From: Acetobacter sicerae
GTDB taxonomy: Bacteria > Pseudomonadota > Alphaproteobacteria > Acetobacterales > Acetobacteraceae
Assembly: GCF_011516765.1 (NCBI RefSeq)
Contig: NZ_JAAABN010000016.1
Coordinates: forward strand, 1-61,040
Direction: 5' to 3'
Length of the DNA: 61,040 nucleotides
The notes beneath the pieces are model-generated. The model saw only the letters and a program-made list of their open reading frames with translations, was not told the origin of the DNA and ran no database searches. Positions 36,590 to 44,586 of this stretch are shown one piece after another. Position 1 is the stretch's first letter. Each line of letters begins with the position of its first letter. The translations under genes were made by a program, and so were the position numbers.

Positions 36590-37563
36590 CACTGTGCGTC
36601 CCTGATATGAGCGGAGATTGTTCGTCCGGCATCGGAGAGAAGGACCACTGGAGATTCATGAAAGGCGTAGAGGGTATAACCACCTTCACCATGTTCCATG
36701 CTGTCTGAGGAGGGTGTCATAAGCAGAAGTCGGGTCCGCAGATAGACTTCATTGCCGATCCGCCAGGCCCGCACGTCGTCGGGAGAAATGCCTTCAACAG
36801 CAAGTGGCACCGCCGAAGCTGGCGGAACACCACTCAGCATCGCGTTCATGTAGGGCTCACCGGTTGCGGGTGCTCCTGGACGCGTGTCCACTGGTTCCTT
36901 CGCATTTGGTCCGGCCTCAGAAATCCGGACTGTGAGGTTGTCATCGTAGGATCCACGCCCAGCGATCAGCAGAAAGGAAACAGGCTTCGGCGCCCCCTGC
37001 AGGGTGACGAGAAGACCGCCCCTCGGCTGGAGCGAAATCGGCTCTATATTGATTGTATTGGACCCTTTGAATGGGACGCATGTGTAGAAACCGGTTGTCT
37101 CTACAGCGGGATTTCCTGATGTGGCCCCCTTTCCGGATGCGCAGTTCGTGCTTCCGTCCGGGTTGGCTGAGTTGCCGGACGTGTTCCACGCGACTGGCCA
37201 GGGCTGGCCGGTGCTATCTACGAAAGATAGGGCAGTCGGGTATCCTTTGGTGGTAAAGATCAGACTTGTTTGCTGGCCGGGGGCAAAGGACACACGGATC
37301 GCCGGACGGGCATTCGGTGTCGCAAATTCCGTGCTGACCTGTTCTTTCGCTCGGCTGACGGCCTTCAGGCGCTTGCCGAGGCGGAGAATTTCCTCGGGCG
37401 TGAAGGGAATGGCATCGTGTTCCGCGTCGTCTTCGGCCTCGTGCGCCGGGTCCGGGGTGGCGGCTGCCGGCGCGGCGCCGGCTTGCGGGGTCTCCTGGGC
37501 TGATGCGAGCGATGGAAGGAGAAGCAGGGCGACCGGAAGCAAGTGGAAGAGTTTCATTGTCAT
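36589..37563 (-). CDS. dotH: Outer-membrane core protein DotH/IcmK/TraN
   Basis: A 324-residue exported protein. The signal peptide spans residues 1-22 (LLPVALLLLPSLASAQ). The C-terminal half (GLLVTLQGAPKPVSFLLIAG, then TVRISEAGPN) is the DotH/TraN domain that lines the outer-membrane pore with DotC and DotD. Start could be ATG 37563 or 37557; the first overlaps the dotI stop. Confidence 0.9.
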   Translation of the reverse strand: MTMKLFHLLPVALLLLPSLASAQETPQAGAAPAAATPDPAHEAEDDAEHDAIPFTPEEILRLGKRLKAVSRAKEQVSTEFATPNARPAIRVSFAPGQQTSLIFTTKGYPTALSFVDSTGQPWPVAWNTSGNSANPDGSTNCASGKGATSGNPAVETTGFYTCVPFKGSNTINIEPISLQPRGGLLVTLQGAPKPVSFLLIAGRGSYDDNLTVRISEAGPNAKEPVDTRPGAPATGEPYMNAMLSGVPPASAVPLAVEGISPDDVRAWRIGNEVYLRTRLLLMTPSSDSMEHGEGGYTLYAFHESPVVLLSDAGRTISAHIRDAQ

Positions 37564-38198
37564 CCTTCCCTCCCCGAGGAGACAACAAGCTGCTCGATCG
37601 CCAGCCCTTCGGGGTGATCGAGATCTTCGACACGATCAATCGTGACAGTTGCCATTAGCATCTGCGTATTTTGCTGATTTACGTTTTCACAGGTCTGGAT
37701 GAAAGGGAACTGCACCACATAGCGCGAATGCCCCTGCACGACCGTTTCGGCGCGGACAGTGGCAGCCCGAGTTGGCTGAGCGTAGCAGAGTAATTTCGCT
37801 TCTCTTAATTTCGCAAGATTCCCTTGTGTAATAAATGACTTTGCAAAGGTATTCCATCCGTTGAGAGTGTAGTGCGCCCCAGCCGTGTTCATCTGAGTTG
37901 GAAAATCTCTATAATTGATATTGTACGGTGCTATGGCCCATTTGACCGCCCAGCCAAGGAGCTGGTCCTGGCCGAGCACCGGACTTGTCAGCGCCACGGC
38001 CGGACGCGGCGCGTTCTGGCCATCTACGAAAAAATATAGCGGCTTTGGCGGGTGCGCGCGGACATAGGCATCATGGGCGGTGAAGGCGACAACAACCACA
38101 GCCAGTGCGACGTTCAGCATCAGGGATCGGTCCACCACGATGCCCTGAAAATCGGGATCGGTGAGCCGCCGCGTCACTGCGGAACTAAACAGCTTCAT
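37560..38198 (-). CDS. dotI: Inner-membrane protein DotI/IcmL/TraM
   Basis: A 212-residue bitopic protein with one transmembrane helix (about 26-42, SLMLNVALAVVVVAFTA) and a periplasmic NTF2-like domain (LGQDQLLGWAVKWAIAPYNI, FTKALF-like FAKSFITQGN), typical of DotI/IcmL, a VirB8 analogue. It heads the minus-strand transfer block, followed by dotH and dotG in overlapping frames. The regulon element is 91 bp upstream; a 23-codon open frame (38185-38256) lies between them and overlaps the dotI start, possibly a leader. Confidence 0.9.
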   Translation of the reverse strand: MKLFSSAVTRRLTDPDFQGIVVDRSLMLNVALAVVVVAFTAHDAYVRAHPPKPLYFFVDGQNAPRPAVALTSPVLGQDQLLGWAVKWAIAPYNINYRDFPTQMNTAGAHYTLNGWNTFAKSFITQGNLAKLREAKLLCYAQPTRAATVRAETVVQGHSRYVVQFPFIQTCENVNQQNTQMLMATVTIDRVEDLDHPEGLAIEQLVVSSGREG

Positions 38199-38289
38199 GA
38201 CCCGCCTCCCTGAGACGGGGGCGTCGAATTACCGGAAAACATCTCTCTGCCCTCATGTGCTATCAATGGTGAGAGCAGCTTCCGACCTT

Positions 38290-38300
38290 ATCTTGCGACC
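38290..38300 (-). promoter_or_regulatory. Backbone regulon element, copy 5 (dotI-dotH-dotG)
   Basis: GGTCGCAAGAT on the minus strand, preceded by an A7 tract. It is 91 bp from the dotI start, but 33 bp from the ATG of a short open frame at 38185-38256. Confidence 0.5.
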
Positions 38301-38329
38301 AGCGCTGTTTTTTTCGAGATTTTTGGTTC

Positions 38330-39208
38330 TTATGCGGCAATACCGTGGATGGCGGCGACACTCCGTCGATACCGTCGGCTCACCCGGTCGCCACCCTTTC
38401 GGGTTGTCCAGAAAAAGCACCCGGCCTTGCACAGACATTCCCGGCGAATGTAATCGTGCTCGGCGATATAATGCTCTGCTTTGGCTGAGATGAACCAGGG
38501 TGTCTTCTCGCCCTTTCGAGGGGGAAGCTGTTCCCAGCTGCTCTGCGACTTCAGGGCGCTCTCGGAGATCAGAAAGTCCCGCGCTATCTCGGTCGGACTC
38601 TGAAAAGCGAAATGACGGTAGGCGATCTCTATGTTGGCCGCTTCATGCCAGCGGACTTTGTAGCCGCCTTTATGCGCTGTTAGTTTCAGGCGATTGAGGC
38701 TGTGCCTGATGTACCATGTGCGTCCACGCCGTTCCTCCGGTGTGAGGAGTGACGCCTGCTCCCATGTCAGGATCACCTTCGGATCAGCGGGGATGGCGCC
38801 TCGCTTTTCAGCCAGAATCTCTGCTTCCTGCACTTTCGAAATCCTGACCCGCGCTGGCAGGCTGAGATGACGTCTCTTCGAGGAAACGCTGGCTGGCGAA
38901 CGATTAAGCAAACCTGAAATTTCAGACGCGCTATCGCCGGACATCCATCGTTGTCCGAGAATAAGCAACTCGTTACGAGACCATGCGCCTCTTCGATCCG
39001 GTGTTTCATAGGTGGCTGACTGCGGACAGTATTTCCACTGCGAGAGTGCCTCCTCGACGTCCTGAGTGGCAACAGAGAGCATCGTTGCAACCAATGTTAT
39101 GTCCCGAAGCACCGCATACAGGGAACGGATAGTATCGCTTGTCACGTAAGCCTGAAGCCAGACGAATGTGCCTCGTTTGAAAACCTGACCAGATGATGCC
39201 TGCCGCAT
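38330..39208 (-). CDS. Probable helix-turn-helix DNA-binding regulator
   Basis: A 292-residue basic protein. The segment RGAWSRNELLILGQRWMSGD followed by SASEISGLLNRSPASVSSKR is a Myb/GcrA-like helix-turn-helix (about residues 74-112) of the kind that scans DNA. A second, weaker HTH-like stretch occurs near SPTEIARDFLISESALKSQ (about 205-225). The C-terminus has a cysteine pair (CLCKAGC). It lies directly upstream of the dotI operon on the same strand, so it may control the transfer genes; this is inference. ATG at 39208 is the first in frame. Confidence 0.6.
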   Translation of the reverse strand: MRQASSGQVFKRGTFVWLQAYVTSDTIRSLYAVLRDITLVATMLSVATQDVEEALSQWKYCPQSATYETPDRRGAWSRNELLILGQRWMSGDSASEISGLLNRSPASVSSKRRHLSLPARVRISKVQEAEILAEKRGAIPADPKVILTWEQASLLTPEERRGRTWYIRHSLNRLKLTAHKGGYKVRWHEAANIEIAYRHFAFQSPTEIARDFLISESALKSQSSWEQLPPRKGEKTPWFISAKAEHYIAEHDYIRRECLCKAGCFFWTTRKGGDRVSRRYRRSVAAIHGIAA

Positions 39209-39378
39209 AAGACCAGCCCCACGTTATCGTCATGATGAGACGAAGGTGCGTAATATGGGAATAACATTCCTGCACCACGAATGGGAAGTCAAGAAATAAT
39301 GTTCCCGTTATGACATGCAGGTAATCACGTAGATTTTGGGGCGTTTGATGTCGGTGAATGCGTGCGGGATCAGGATGC

Positions 39379-39424
39379 GGCGATAGCGCGCGGCTTTTGC
39401 CGAAGGCTGCGCTATCGCCTTTTT
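39379..39424 (+). terminator. Strong plus-strand Rho-independent terminator without an obvious gene
   Basis: GGCGATAGCGC and GCGCTATCGCC form an 11-bp perfect stem around an inner CGGC-TTTT-GCCG hairpin, followed by TTTTT on the plus strand. Both flanking genes are on the minus strand, and the minus-strand side has no T run. It may end a small RNA transcribed from 39210-39424. Confidence 0.7.
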
Positions 39425-39505
39425 GGTCTATTTCAAGATGTTAAAGGGCTGCAGGGAAAGGGGAACACAGATTCCGCTTTTTACGTCTGCAGCAACAATG
39501 TGCGC

Positions 39506-40318
39506 TTAGATGGACGCTGGCGCGCCGAGGGAATCCCTCAGGCTGTTGAATACGAATTCAAGGTCATCAAGCGCGTAAAGGTGCGTCTGAGCCTCCACGG
39601 CCCAGGCTGCCACATCGAGGAGTTGCATGGCGTTCTGGTCGTCATGGGTTCCGGGAATCAGCGCAAATACGGAGACAGCCAATCCCTCAGCCACCTTATA
39701 AACGGTTTCCATGCTCGGATTTCGATGCCCGGACTCCAAAAGGGAGAAACTCGTGAGCGATGTGTGGGATCTCTGTGCAGCCTGGTTCGCCGAGTAGCCC
39801 CTGAGCGTCCGATAGATACGCACCCGACGGCCAAAAGATTCAAGAATGTCGGAGCGGGTCTTTGGTTCATAAACCGCGCCACGCCGATAATGTTCTTCCG
39901 CGTTTTTCATTGGAAGCGGCGCGAGTTTTATTGCGTCTTCTATTGTATTAATAAAGTTTTTTATCTGAAATATAGACCTCGCGTATTCTGACGATTTAAT
40001 TGCCTTGGATAATTTAAGTAGAGACTTGCTATCCGGGTAGTTTGCTATGTCTGTAATTTCGCCTGGTTGTTCCGGAAGTATCGATCTTGGGTCGAGCTGA
40101 TAGATCCTCAATACAGTAGAGAGCGTATCGAGCGACACAGCGCGGCCCGCTTCAAGAGCACGGATTATCGAAATGTGCATTCTGGCTAATTTGGCCAGAT
40201 GCGACTGTGACCAGTGCAAGCTTTCGCGGTGCTTTTCCAGTTTCTCGCTCACTGTCTCATAAAAGCGACCGCCCTCAAACAACGCATCGACCTGCATCTT
40301 TTCGCTTCCATTCAACAT
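39506..40318 (-). CDS. XRE-family transcriptional regulator with two HTH domains
   Basis: A 270-residue protein with two Cro/C1-type helix-turn-helix domains. The first (about 22-77) reads LHWSQSHLAKLARMHISIIR with ALEAGRAVSLDTL. The second (about 163-218) reads GYSANQAAQRSHTSLTSFSL with ESGHRNPSMETVYKVAEGL. A phage-repressor-like fold repeated in tandem suggests binding to paired sites. It is divergent from the TcpQ-like gene, and a palindrome at 40349-40366 lies 31 bp before its start, which suits autoregulation. It sits between the two transfer blocks and is a natural candidate for their repressor. Confidence 0.82.
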   Translation of the reverse strand: MLNGSEKMQVDALFEGGRFYETVSEKLEKHRESLHWSQSHLAKLARMHISIIRALEAGRAVSLDTLSTVLRIYQLDPRSILPEQPGEITDIANYPDSKSLLKLSKAIKSSEYARSIFQIKNFINTIEDAIKLAPLPMKNAEEHYRRGAVYEPKTRSDILESFGRRVRIYRTLRGYSANQAAQRSHTSLTSFSLLESGHRNPSMETVYKVAEGLAVSVFALIPGTHDDQNAMQLLDVAAWAVEAQTHLYALDDLEFVFNSLRDSLGAPASI

Positions 40319-40348
40319 TCTCGTTCACTTTCTGAGCAGGTTAAGCTT

Positions 40349-40366
40349 CAAAGGAGGGCTCCTTTG
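40349..40366. promoter_or_regulatory. Palindrome upstream of the XRE regulator
   Basis: CAAAGGAG-GG-CTCCTTTG: two perfect 8-bp arms. Position 31 bp upstream of the regulator and 80 bp before the divergent regulon element fits an operator. It contains AGGAGG but no gene starts just behind it. Confidence 0.45.
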
Positions 40367-40446
40367 CAGAAAACACGATACTGCGTGCGGCATCTGCAAC
40401 AAAGTCTGAAAGAGGCATGAGGCGTATCGCGCACTTATTTCTTCGA

Positions 40447-40457
40447 GGTCGCAAGAG
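40447..40457 (+). promoter_or_regulatory. Backbone regulon element, copy 6 (TcpQ-like gene)
   Basis: GGTCGCAAGAG, 41 bp before the ATG at 40499. Confidence 0.55.
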
Positions 40458-40498
40458 TCCCTGCTCGTCTTCCCAAGTCACATCAGGAGACGAGATCC

Positions 40499-40921
40499 AT
40501 GCCCATTTTCCGTGCCGCCGCGATGATTGCCGCTCTTAACAACGGCTATGTCGTGCCAGCTGCTTTTCAGGTTGTTCAGTCGCCGCCTCTTTTGTCCGTA
40601 CCCTCAGGCAACGACGGAGCTGTTTCTCAGAGACCGTTACCGGACGAAAACAGAAGTGAAGAGGACGGCACCAGACCGATTGTATCCCACTTTCGCCGGG
40701 CCAACGGTTACGGACGGCAAGTTCCGCTGCGTTTTGCCGTTCGCCAGATCGTTCCTCGTGGGGTCACCGTGACGTTTGCTCCTGACATCGATACCGAGGC
40801 CCCGGTTGACTGGCAGGGCGGACGGGAATGGAACAAGGTACTGGCATCGTCGGTGGCTCAGGCCGGGGATGTCATTGATGTGGGGCACAACAAAGTTACG
40901 ATCCGCCGCCGAATTCGCTGA
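40499..40921 (+). CDS. TcpQ-domain protein (PilL/TcpQ-like)
   Basis: A 140-residue protein. The C-terminal 70 residues (LRFAVRQIVPRGVTVTFAPD, then VDWQGGREWNKVLASSV, ending VTIRR) match the toxin-coregulated pilus Q domain, a secretin-associated fold also seen in PilL of IncI plasmids. The N-terminus is weakly hydrophobic and could be a signal sequence. AGGAGA lies nine bases before the ATG. First gene of the plus-strand transfer block; probably an outer-membrane channel accessory. Confidence 0.65.
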   Translation: MPIFRAAAMIAALNNGYVVPAAFQVVQSPPLLSVPSGNDGAVSQRPLPDENRSEEDGTRPIVSHFRRANGYGRQVPLRFAVRQIVPRGVTVTFAPDIDTEAPVDWQGGREWNKVLASSVAQAGDVIDVGHNKVTIRRRIR

Positions 40922-40923
40922 GT

Positions 40924-40934
40924 GGTCGCATGAT
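40924..40934 (+). promoter_or_regulatory. Backbone regulon element, copy 7
   Basis: GGTCGCATGAT, 40 bp before the ATG at 40975. Two element copies lie within 480 bp, each in front of its own gene. Confidence 0.6.
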
Positions 40935-40974
40935 GGGCGCGCACCTTCCTTCGTAATCAGCCGAGGAAGGTCTC

Positions 40975-41364
40975 ATGCGAACACCCCAGCCTGTCCCGAA
41001 AGCCGGGGCACAGCCTCCGATGCCAAATGTCGCGCTTACCCTGGACGCGCTCGGCGATCTCTGGCGCCGCATCGGCGGCAACGAGATACTGTGCCGACTT
41101 GACCGGGATCCGGCCACGCTTGCGGCGTGGCATGCCGCGTTGTCATCCGTGGCTCCACATGAATGGCCGGATCTTGTTCGATGCCTGGAACCATTGATAC
41201 CGGGTCTTCGTGGGCGGCGGGACCTGCTTTCTCCCGATAGCCCATTCGGCCACGGCGTGATTGCCGAGAGCCGTCGTCAGGCTCTCCAGCGCATCCTTGC
41301 TTCGGAGCGCATTTCCCTGCTGGAGACGATCACCCGCCCGAAAAGACGTCAGGAGGCAGCATGA
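40975..41364 (+). CDS. Hypothetical transfer-block protein
   Basis: A 129-residue soluble, mainly helical protein (ALGDLWRRIGGNEILCRLDR) with no family I can name. GAGGAAGG gives a good ribosome site. Its TGA overlaps the next ATG (ATGA), so it is translationally coupled to the exported protein that follows. Probably a transfer component or chaperone-like factor; unproven. Confidence 0.6.
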   Translation: MRTPQPVPKAGAQPPMPNVALTLDALGDLWRRIGGNEILCRLDRDPATLAAWHAALSSVAPHEWPDLVRCLEPLIPGLRGRRDLLSPDSPFGHGVIAESRRQALQRILASERISLLETITRPKRRQEAA

Positions 41365-41957
41365 CCCGCTTTGCGTCCTCTGCGCTTTCTTCAGCGGTCA
41401 TTGCGGCAGCGCTTTTTGTTTCGATGCCGACGTTTGCTCAGACGGCCGCGGCCGGCGCCGGCGATTCAACGACTTCGACGGGAAGTGCCGGATGCGCCGC
41501 GCTGACCCAGGCGGCCGCGACTGCAGTCAACGAGCGAGTGCAGGCCAACGATGCCTATGAAACTCAGCCAGACAGCGTCAACGGGCTGTCCTGTCTCAGT
41601 AATTTTTTCAGCGGCACCGGGTTGAACCTTATCACCAACGGTCTGGATCCTGCGGCGCTGCTTGAGGCCGTCGAGGGCCAGATCGGTGGCCAGATCTGTC
41701 AGGCAGCTCAGTCTGCGTGGAGCAACGCCATGGGTTCGACCCAATGCGGGCTCAGCCTGTCAGGCGTCAATTTAGGTCTGGGGTTCGGGTCGAGCAGCGG
41801 GTTGATGTGTCCCAGCCTGAGTTTCGGCGGTGGCGGTCCCACCCTAGCTAACGTCAACGCCGGAACATCGAGCGGGGCGACTGATCTTTATATCAATGGC
41901 TCTCCCCAGCTTCCGTCGGGTTACAGCCTGAACAACGTCATGGACGGAGTTTTCTGA
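41361..41957 (+). CDS. Exported protein of the transfer block
   Basis: A 198-residue protein with a clear signal peptide cleaved after about residue 26 (ALFVSMPTFAQ-T). The mature part is rich in serine, glycine and alanine and has five cysteines (GCAAL, LSCLS, QICQA, TQCGL, LMCPS), so it is a periplasmic or surface protein that probably needs disulfide formation. No family recognised. Its stop overlaps the next start (TGATG). Needs for oxidation link it to the DsbC-like gene at 48378. Confidence 0.65.
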   Translation: MTRFASSALSSAVIAAALFVSMPTFAQTAAAGAGDSTTSTGSAGCAALTQAAATAVNERVQANDAYETQPDSVNGLSCLSNFFSGTGLNLITNGLDPAALLEAVEGQIGGQICQAAQSAWSNAMGSTQCGLSLSGVNLGLGFGSSSGLMCPSLSFGGGGPTLANVNAGTSSGATDLYINGSPQLPSGYSLNNVMDGVF

Positions 41958-43141
41958 TGCGTAAGCTGCAGACAGTCGCGATTGCTGCCGCTTCCTGTGT
42001 CTGCGTCCTGGCCGTCGCTCCGAGGCCAGCACACGCCCTGATCAGTGAGGCGGCCGTGGTCGCCGCGATCAAGGCGCTGCAGAGCTTCACGGGCAACGCT
42101 CTGAACACGATGACAAAGAATCTTACAGATAGCATAGATTCGAATCTCACCAGTCTGACAAACCCAAATTCGGTCGCCTCCCTCCTGACGAAGGGATTCA
42201 CGCAGACCGCCAACTACGCAAAGGCTCAGGTGGGGGCTCAGTCGCAGCTTATCGACGCGCAGGACGCTGCGATGGCTGGCTTCCTTCGTCGTCAGCAGGA
42301 AACAGAGATCCGGGACGAGCACATGATGAGCCCGGAATTCTGCGCGGGCCTTGACGCCCAGCAGTCCACCATTGCGGCGTCCAAGGCGTCACGTTCGGCG
42401 GTCATCGCGATCACGAAAATCACCGATCCCCGGGGAGAGGCAAAGAAAGGCACGCCGTCCTACTATGGCAAGTCGCAGGGCTCTGACGCCCTGACATCGC
42501 TTCATCTTCGCCGATACTGTTCCTCGGACGACGTTGATGCGGGGCTTTGCACTGCGGTGTCCCAGAATCCCGACGCTGACCAGCACGCAGCCAGTTTCTT
42601 TGCATCGGATACTCTGTCAGCTGACGGCGGAGTGGACGCGGCAAATGATTACGCGACGACCCTCATACAGCCGATTGCCCCTGCCGCGCTGAGGGGAGAA
42701 CAAATGACGAGTATTCGTGGCCGGGAGGTCGCGACACGTCGTCGGTCCTATAACAGCCGGATGTCGCTGGCCCGCTGGGTTGCGGCCTACGTCACGTCCC
42801 TCGGCGTTCCTTCCGTGACGCTGACCAGCGATCAGAAAGCGGAAATGACGGCTCAGGGCCAGCAACCCCTTGAGAAAGCCTCGTGGCTTCAGGTGATGGC
42901 TCTGGAAGTCGGACGACGTGTCTCCAGTGTGGCCTGGAACGCATCTCTCCAGAAAATGCCGCCTGCCTCGCTCCTGCGTGAGATAGCCACCGAAATGGCG
43001 CAGTCCAATTACCTCACGCTGCAGAACTACAGGCTCGGTCTCTATCAGGCGACCATGAGTGCCACCCGCATCGCGCAGGAAGAGGAGGCTGCCTTCAGGG
43101 ACGGCCTGACCCCGATGCCTTCCCCAACCATCAACCCGTAG
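41957..43141 (+). CDS. Exported conjugal transfer protein (TraW-like position)
   Basis: A 394-residue protein with a signal peptide (residues 1-28, ending PRPAHA) and a helical mature region rich in glutamine, serine and alanine. It contains a few cysteines (EFCAGL, RRYCSSDD, GLCTAV). I recognise it only by context as the IncI TraW-type component upstream of the DotA/TraY gene. It is coupled to the preceding exported protein. Probably periplasmic or outer-membrane-associated, acting in channel or mating-pair assembly. Confidence 0.6.
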   Translation: MRKLQTVAIAAASCVCVLAVAPRPAHALISEAAVVAAIKALQSFTGNALNTMTKNLTDSIDSNLTSLTNPNSVASLLTKGFTQTANYAKAQVGAQSQLIDAQDAAMAGFLRRQQETEIRDEHMMSPEFCAGLDAQQSTIAASKASRSAVIAITKITDPRGEAKKGTPSYYGKSQGSDALTSLHLRRYCSSDDVDAGLCTAVSQNPDADQHAASFFASDTLSADGGVDAANDYATTLIQPIAPAALRGEQMTSIRGREVATRRRSYNSRMSLARWVAAYVTSLGVPSVTLTSDQKAEMTAQGQQPLEKASWLQVMALEVGRRVSSVAWNASLQKMPPASLLREIATEMAQSNYLTLQNYRLGLYQATMSATRIAQEEEAAFRDGLTPMPSPTINP

Positions 43142-43150
43142 AGGCCCACC

Positions 43151-44563
43151 ATGTCTGAAACCATGCAGAAGACCAGCGACATTGAAGACGTCCTGAAGGT
43201 CCTTGATCGCGTTCAGTCTGAATACAAAAAGCAGGCGCCCGGACAAGCCGCCGCGTATGAGAGGCTGCGTCAGGATTCCCATGAACCGGGCGCCGAGAGC
43301 GACCCTCAGTTTCGCACCCGTGTAGCCTATGCCGTGCAGGATGTGGAGCGTCTCTTGGGACCGACGCTGCAGAGCGATCATCCTCTTCACTCTGAAATGA
43401 GCGAGCGGGCCGCCCACTACCCAGGCCTGACTGAGCCCGCCGTGGCCGCCATGATGCAGGAGACACATCGTCTCAAACAGCCTGTCGTGAATGCGATCCG
43501 CAGCCTCGCAGGCGAACTGGTGGAGGGGCGTCAGGATCCGGATCACCCGGACATCGCGCACACCATCGACAAACTGAAAGTGACAGTCTTTCCGGAGCCC
43601 GGCGCGAAATCGGAGACGGAGCACACCCATAGCGCCGAGGTGCCCCGCGATAGCAAAGGTGGCCCGGATTCAACAAGCCGCTCTGCGTCGCCGGGCGGCG
43701 GTAATCCACCAAATCAGGAGTCACCAGCGGCCGGTAAACCCGAGCAGAGTCACTCGCCGGATCCACATCAGGACACCGGACCAAAGACGGCAGGCGGCGA
43801 GAAAAATGCGCCGGAAAACCGATCCACGGCCGAGACGAATACGGCCCAGGGAAAAGAGGAACCGAAACGAAAGGACGAGAAGCCCGAGGCCACGGAGCGC
43901 GAGGAGGTAAGGGTCATCCGGGGCGGTGGATTTGCCAGGCTCGCAGAAGCGATCGGCTCACGGATCGAAAGCCAGCCCGTGAATCCTGGGCCGTCCTGGA
44001 TGGAAAAAGCCGCCGATTTCAGCGCACGACTGCATAACGCACGGGATGAGAAGAGTCTGGAGGCGACAGAAAGGCTGGGAAAGGACGCCGTGGAGGCGTT
44101 GCGTGAGATTAAAGAGCGGCCAGCCTCCTCCATCATGGCCTCGATCTCGGACGCGGCCAGGAGCGATCCAAACGGTATGGCCGGCGTGCTGTCCGAAATG
44201 AAAGCGGGCGGAAAATACGCCGATCTGCACAGTCAGTTTGTGACTGAAAAGCAGAATAATCAGGCCTTCGCAGCACAGCTGGAAAACGTAAGCAGCAAAC
44301 TGGAGGCATACGGAAAAGGGCGGGAAGCCGCCGAGGCAACAGGGCAGCGTATGGGAATGCCAGGCAGTGTGACGCAGCGATTCAATCAGATTGATGCCGA
44401 GATCGGCAAGAGCGCCGCCGAAGTGCCTGGGAAAAAAGAGGGAGCCAGTGCGCTGGAAGAGATGAGCGAAAAGGTCCGCGAGATGGTCCAGAAGGCCGTC
44501 ACCGCCGTGACTGATTTCATGAAGCGGATGAGTCCCGGACCGTCTAACAGCCCGTCACCTTAA
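43151..44563 (+). CDS. Large hydrophilic coiled-coil protein of the transfer block
   Basis: A 470-residue protein without signal peptide or membrane segment. Residues 1-135 are helical, residues about 140-260 are disordered and highly charged (PEATEREEVRVIRGGGF), and 300-470 are helical with heptads (ALEEMSEKVREMVQKAV). It is unlike any enzyme I know. Position 9 bp after the TraW-like gene and 23 bp before dotA suggests a cytoplasmic scaffold or substrate adaptor for transfer. Confidence 0.6.
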   Translation: MSETMQKTSDIEDVLKVLDRVQSEYKKQAPGQAAAYERLRQDSHEPGAESDPQFRTRVAYAVQDVERLLGPTLQSDHPLHSEMSERAAHYPGLTEPAVAAMMQETHRLKQPVVNAIRSLAGELVEGRQDPDHPDIAHTIDKLKVTVFPEPGAKSETEHTHSAEVPRDSKGGPDSTSRSASPGGGNPPNQESPAAGKPEQSHSPDPHQDTGPKTAGGEKNAPENRSTAETNTAQGKEEPKRKDEKPEATEREEVRVIRGGGFARLAEAIGSRIESQPVNPGPSWMEKAADFSARLHNARDEKSLEATERLGKDAVEALREIKERPASSIMASISDAARSDPNGMAGVLSEMKAGGKYADLHSQFVTEKQNNQAFAAQLENVSSKLEAYGKGREAAEATGQRMGMPGSVTQRFNQIDAEIGKSAAEVPGKKEGASALEEMSEKVREMVQKAVTAVTDFMKRMSPGPSNSPSP

Positions 44564-44586
44564 TTCCACCGTCGCGAGAACGAATC

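Noticed and set aside
44573..44582. GTCGCGAGA before dotA as a twelfth regulon element
   Set aside because: It differs at two positions and lies only about 6 bp from the start codon, too close for the common spacing.
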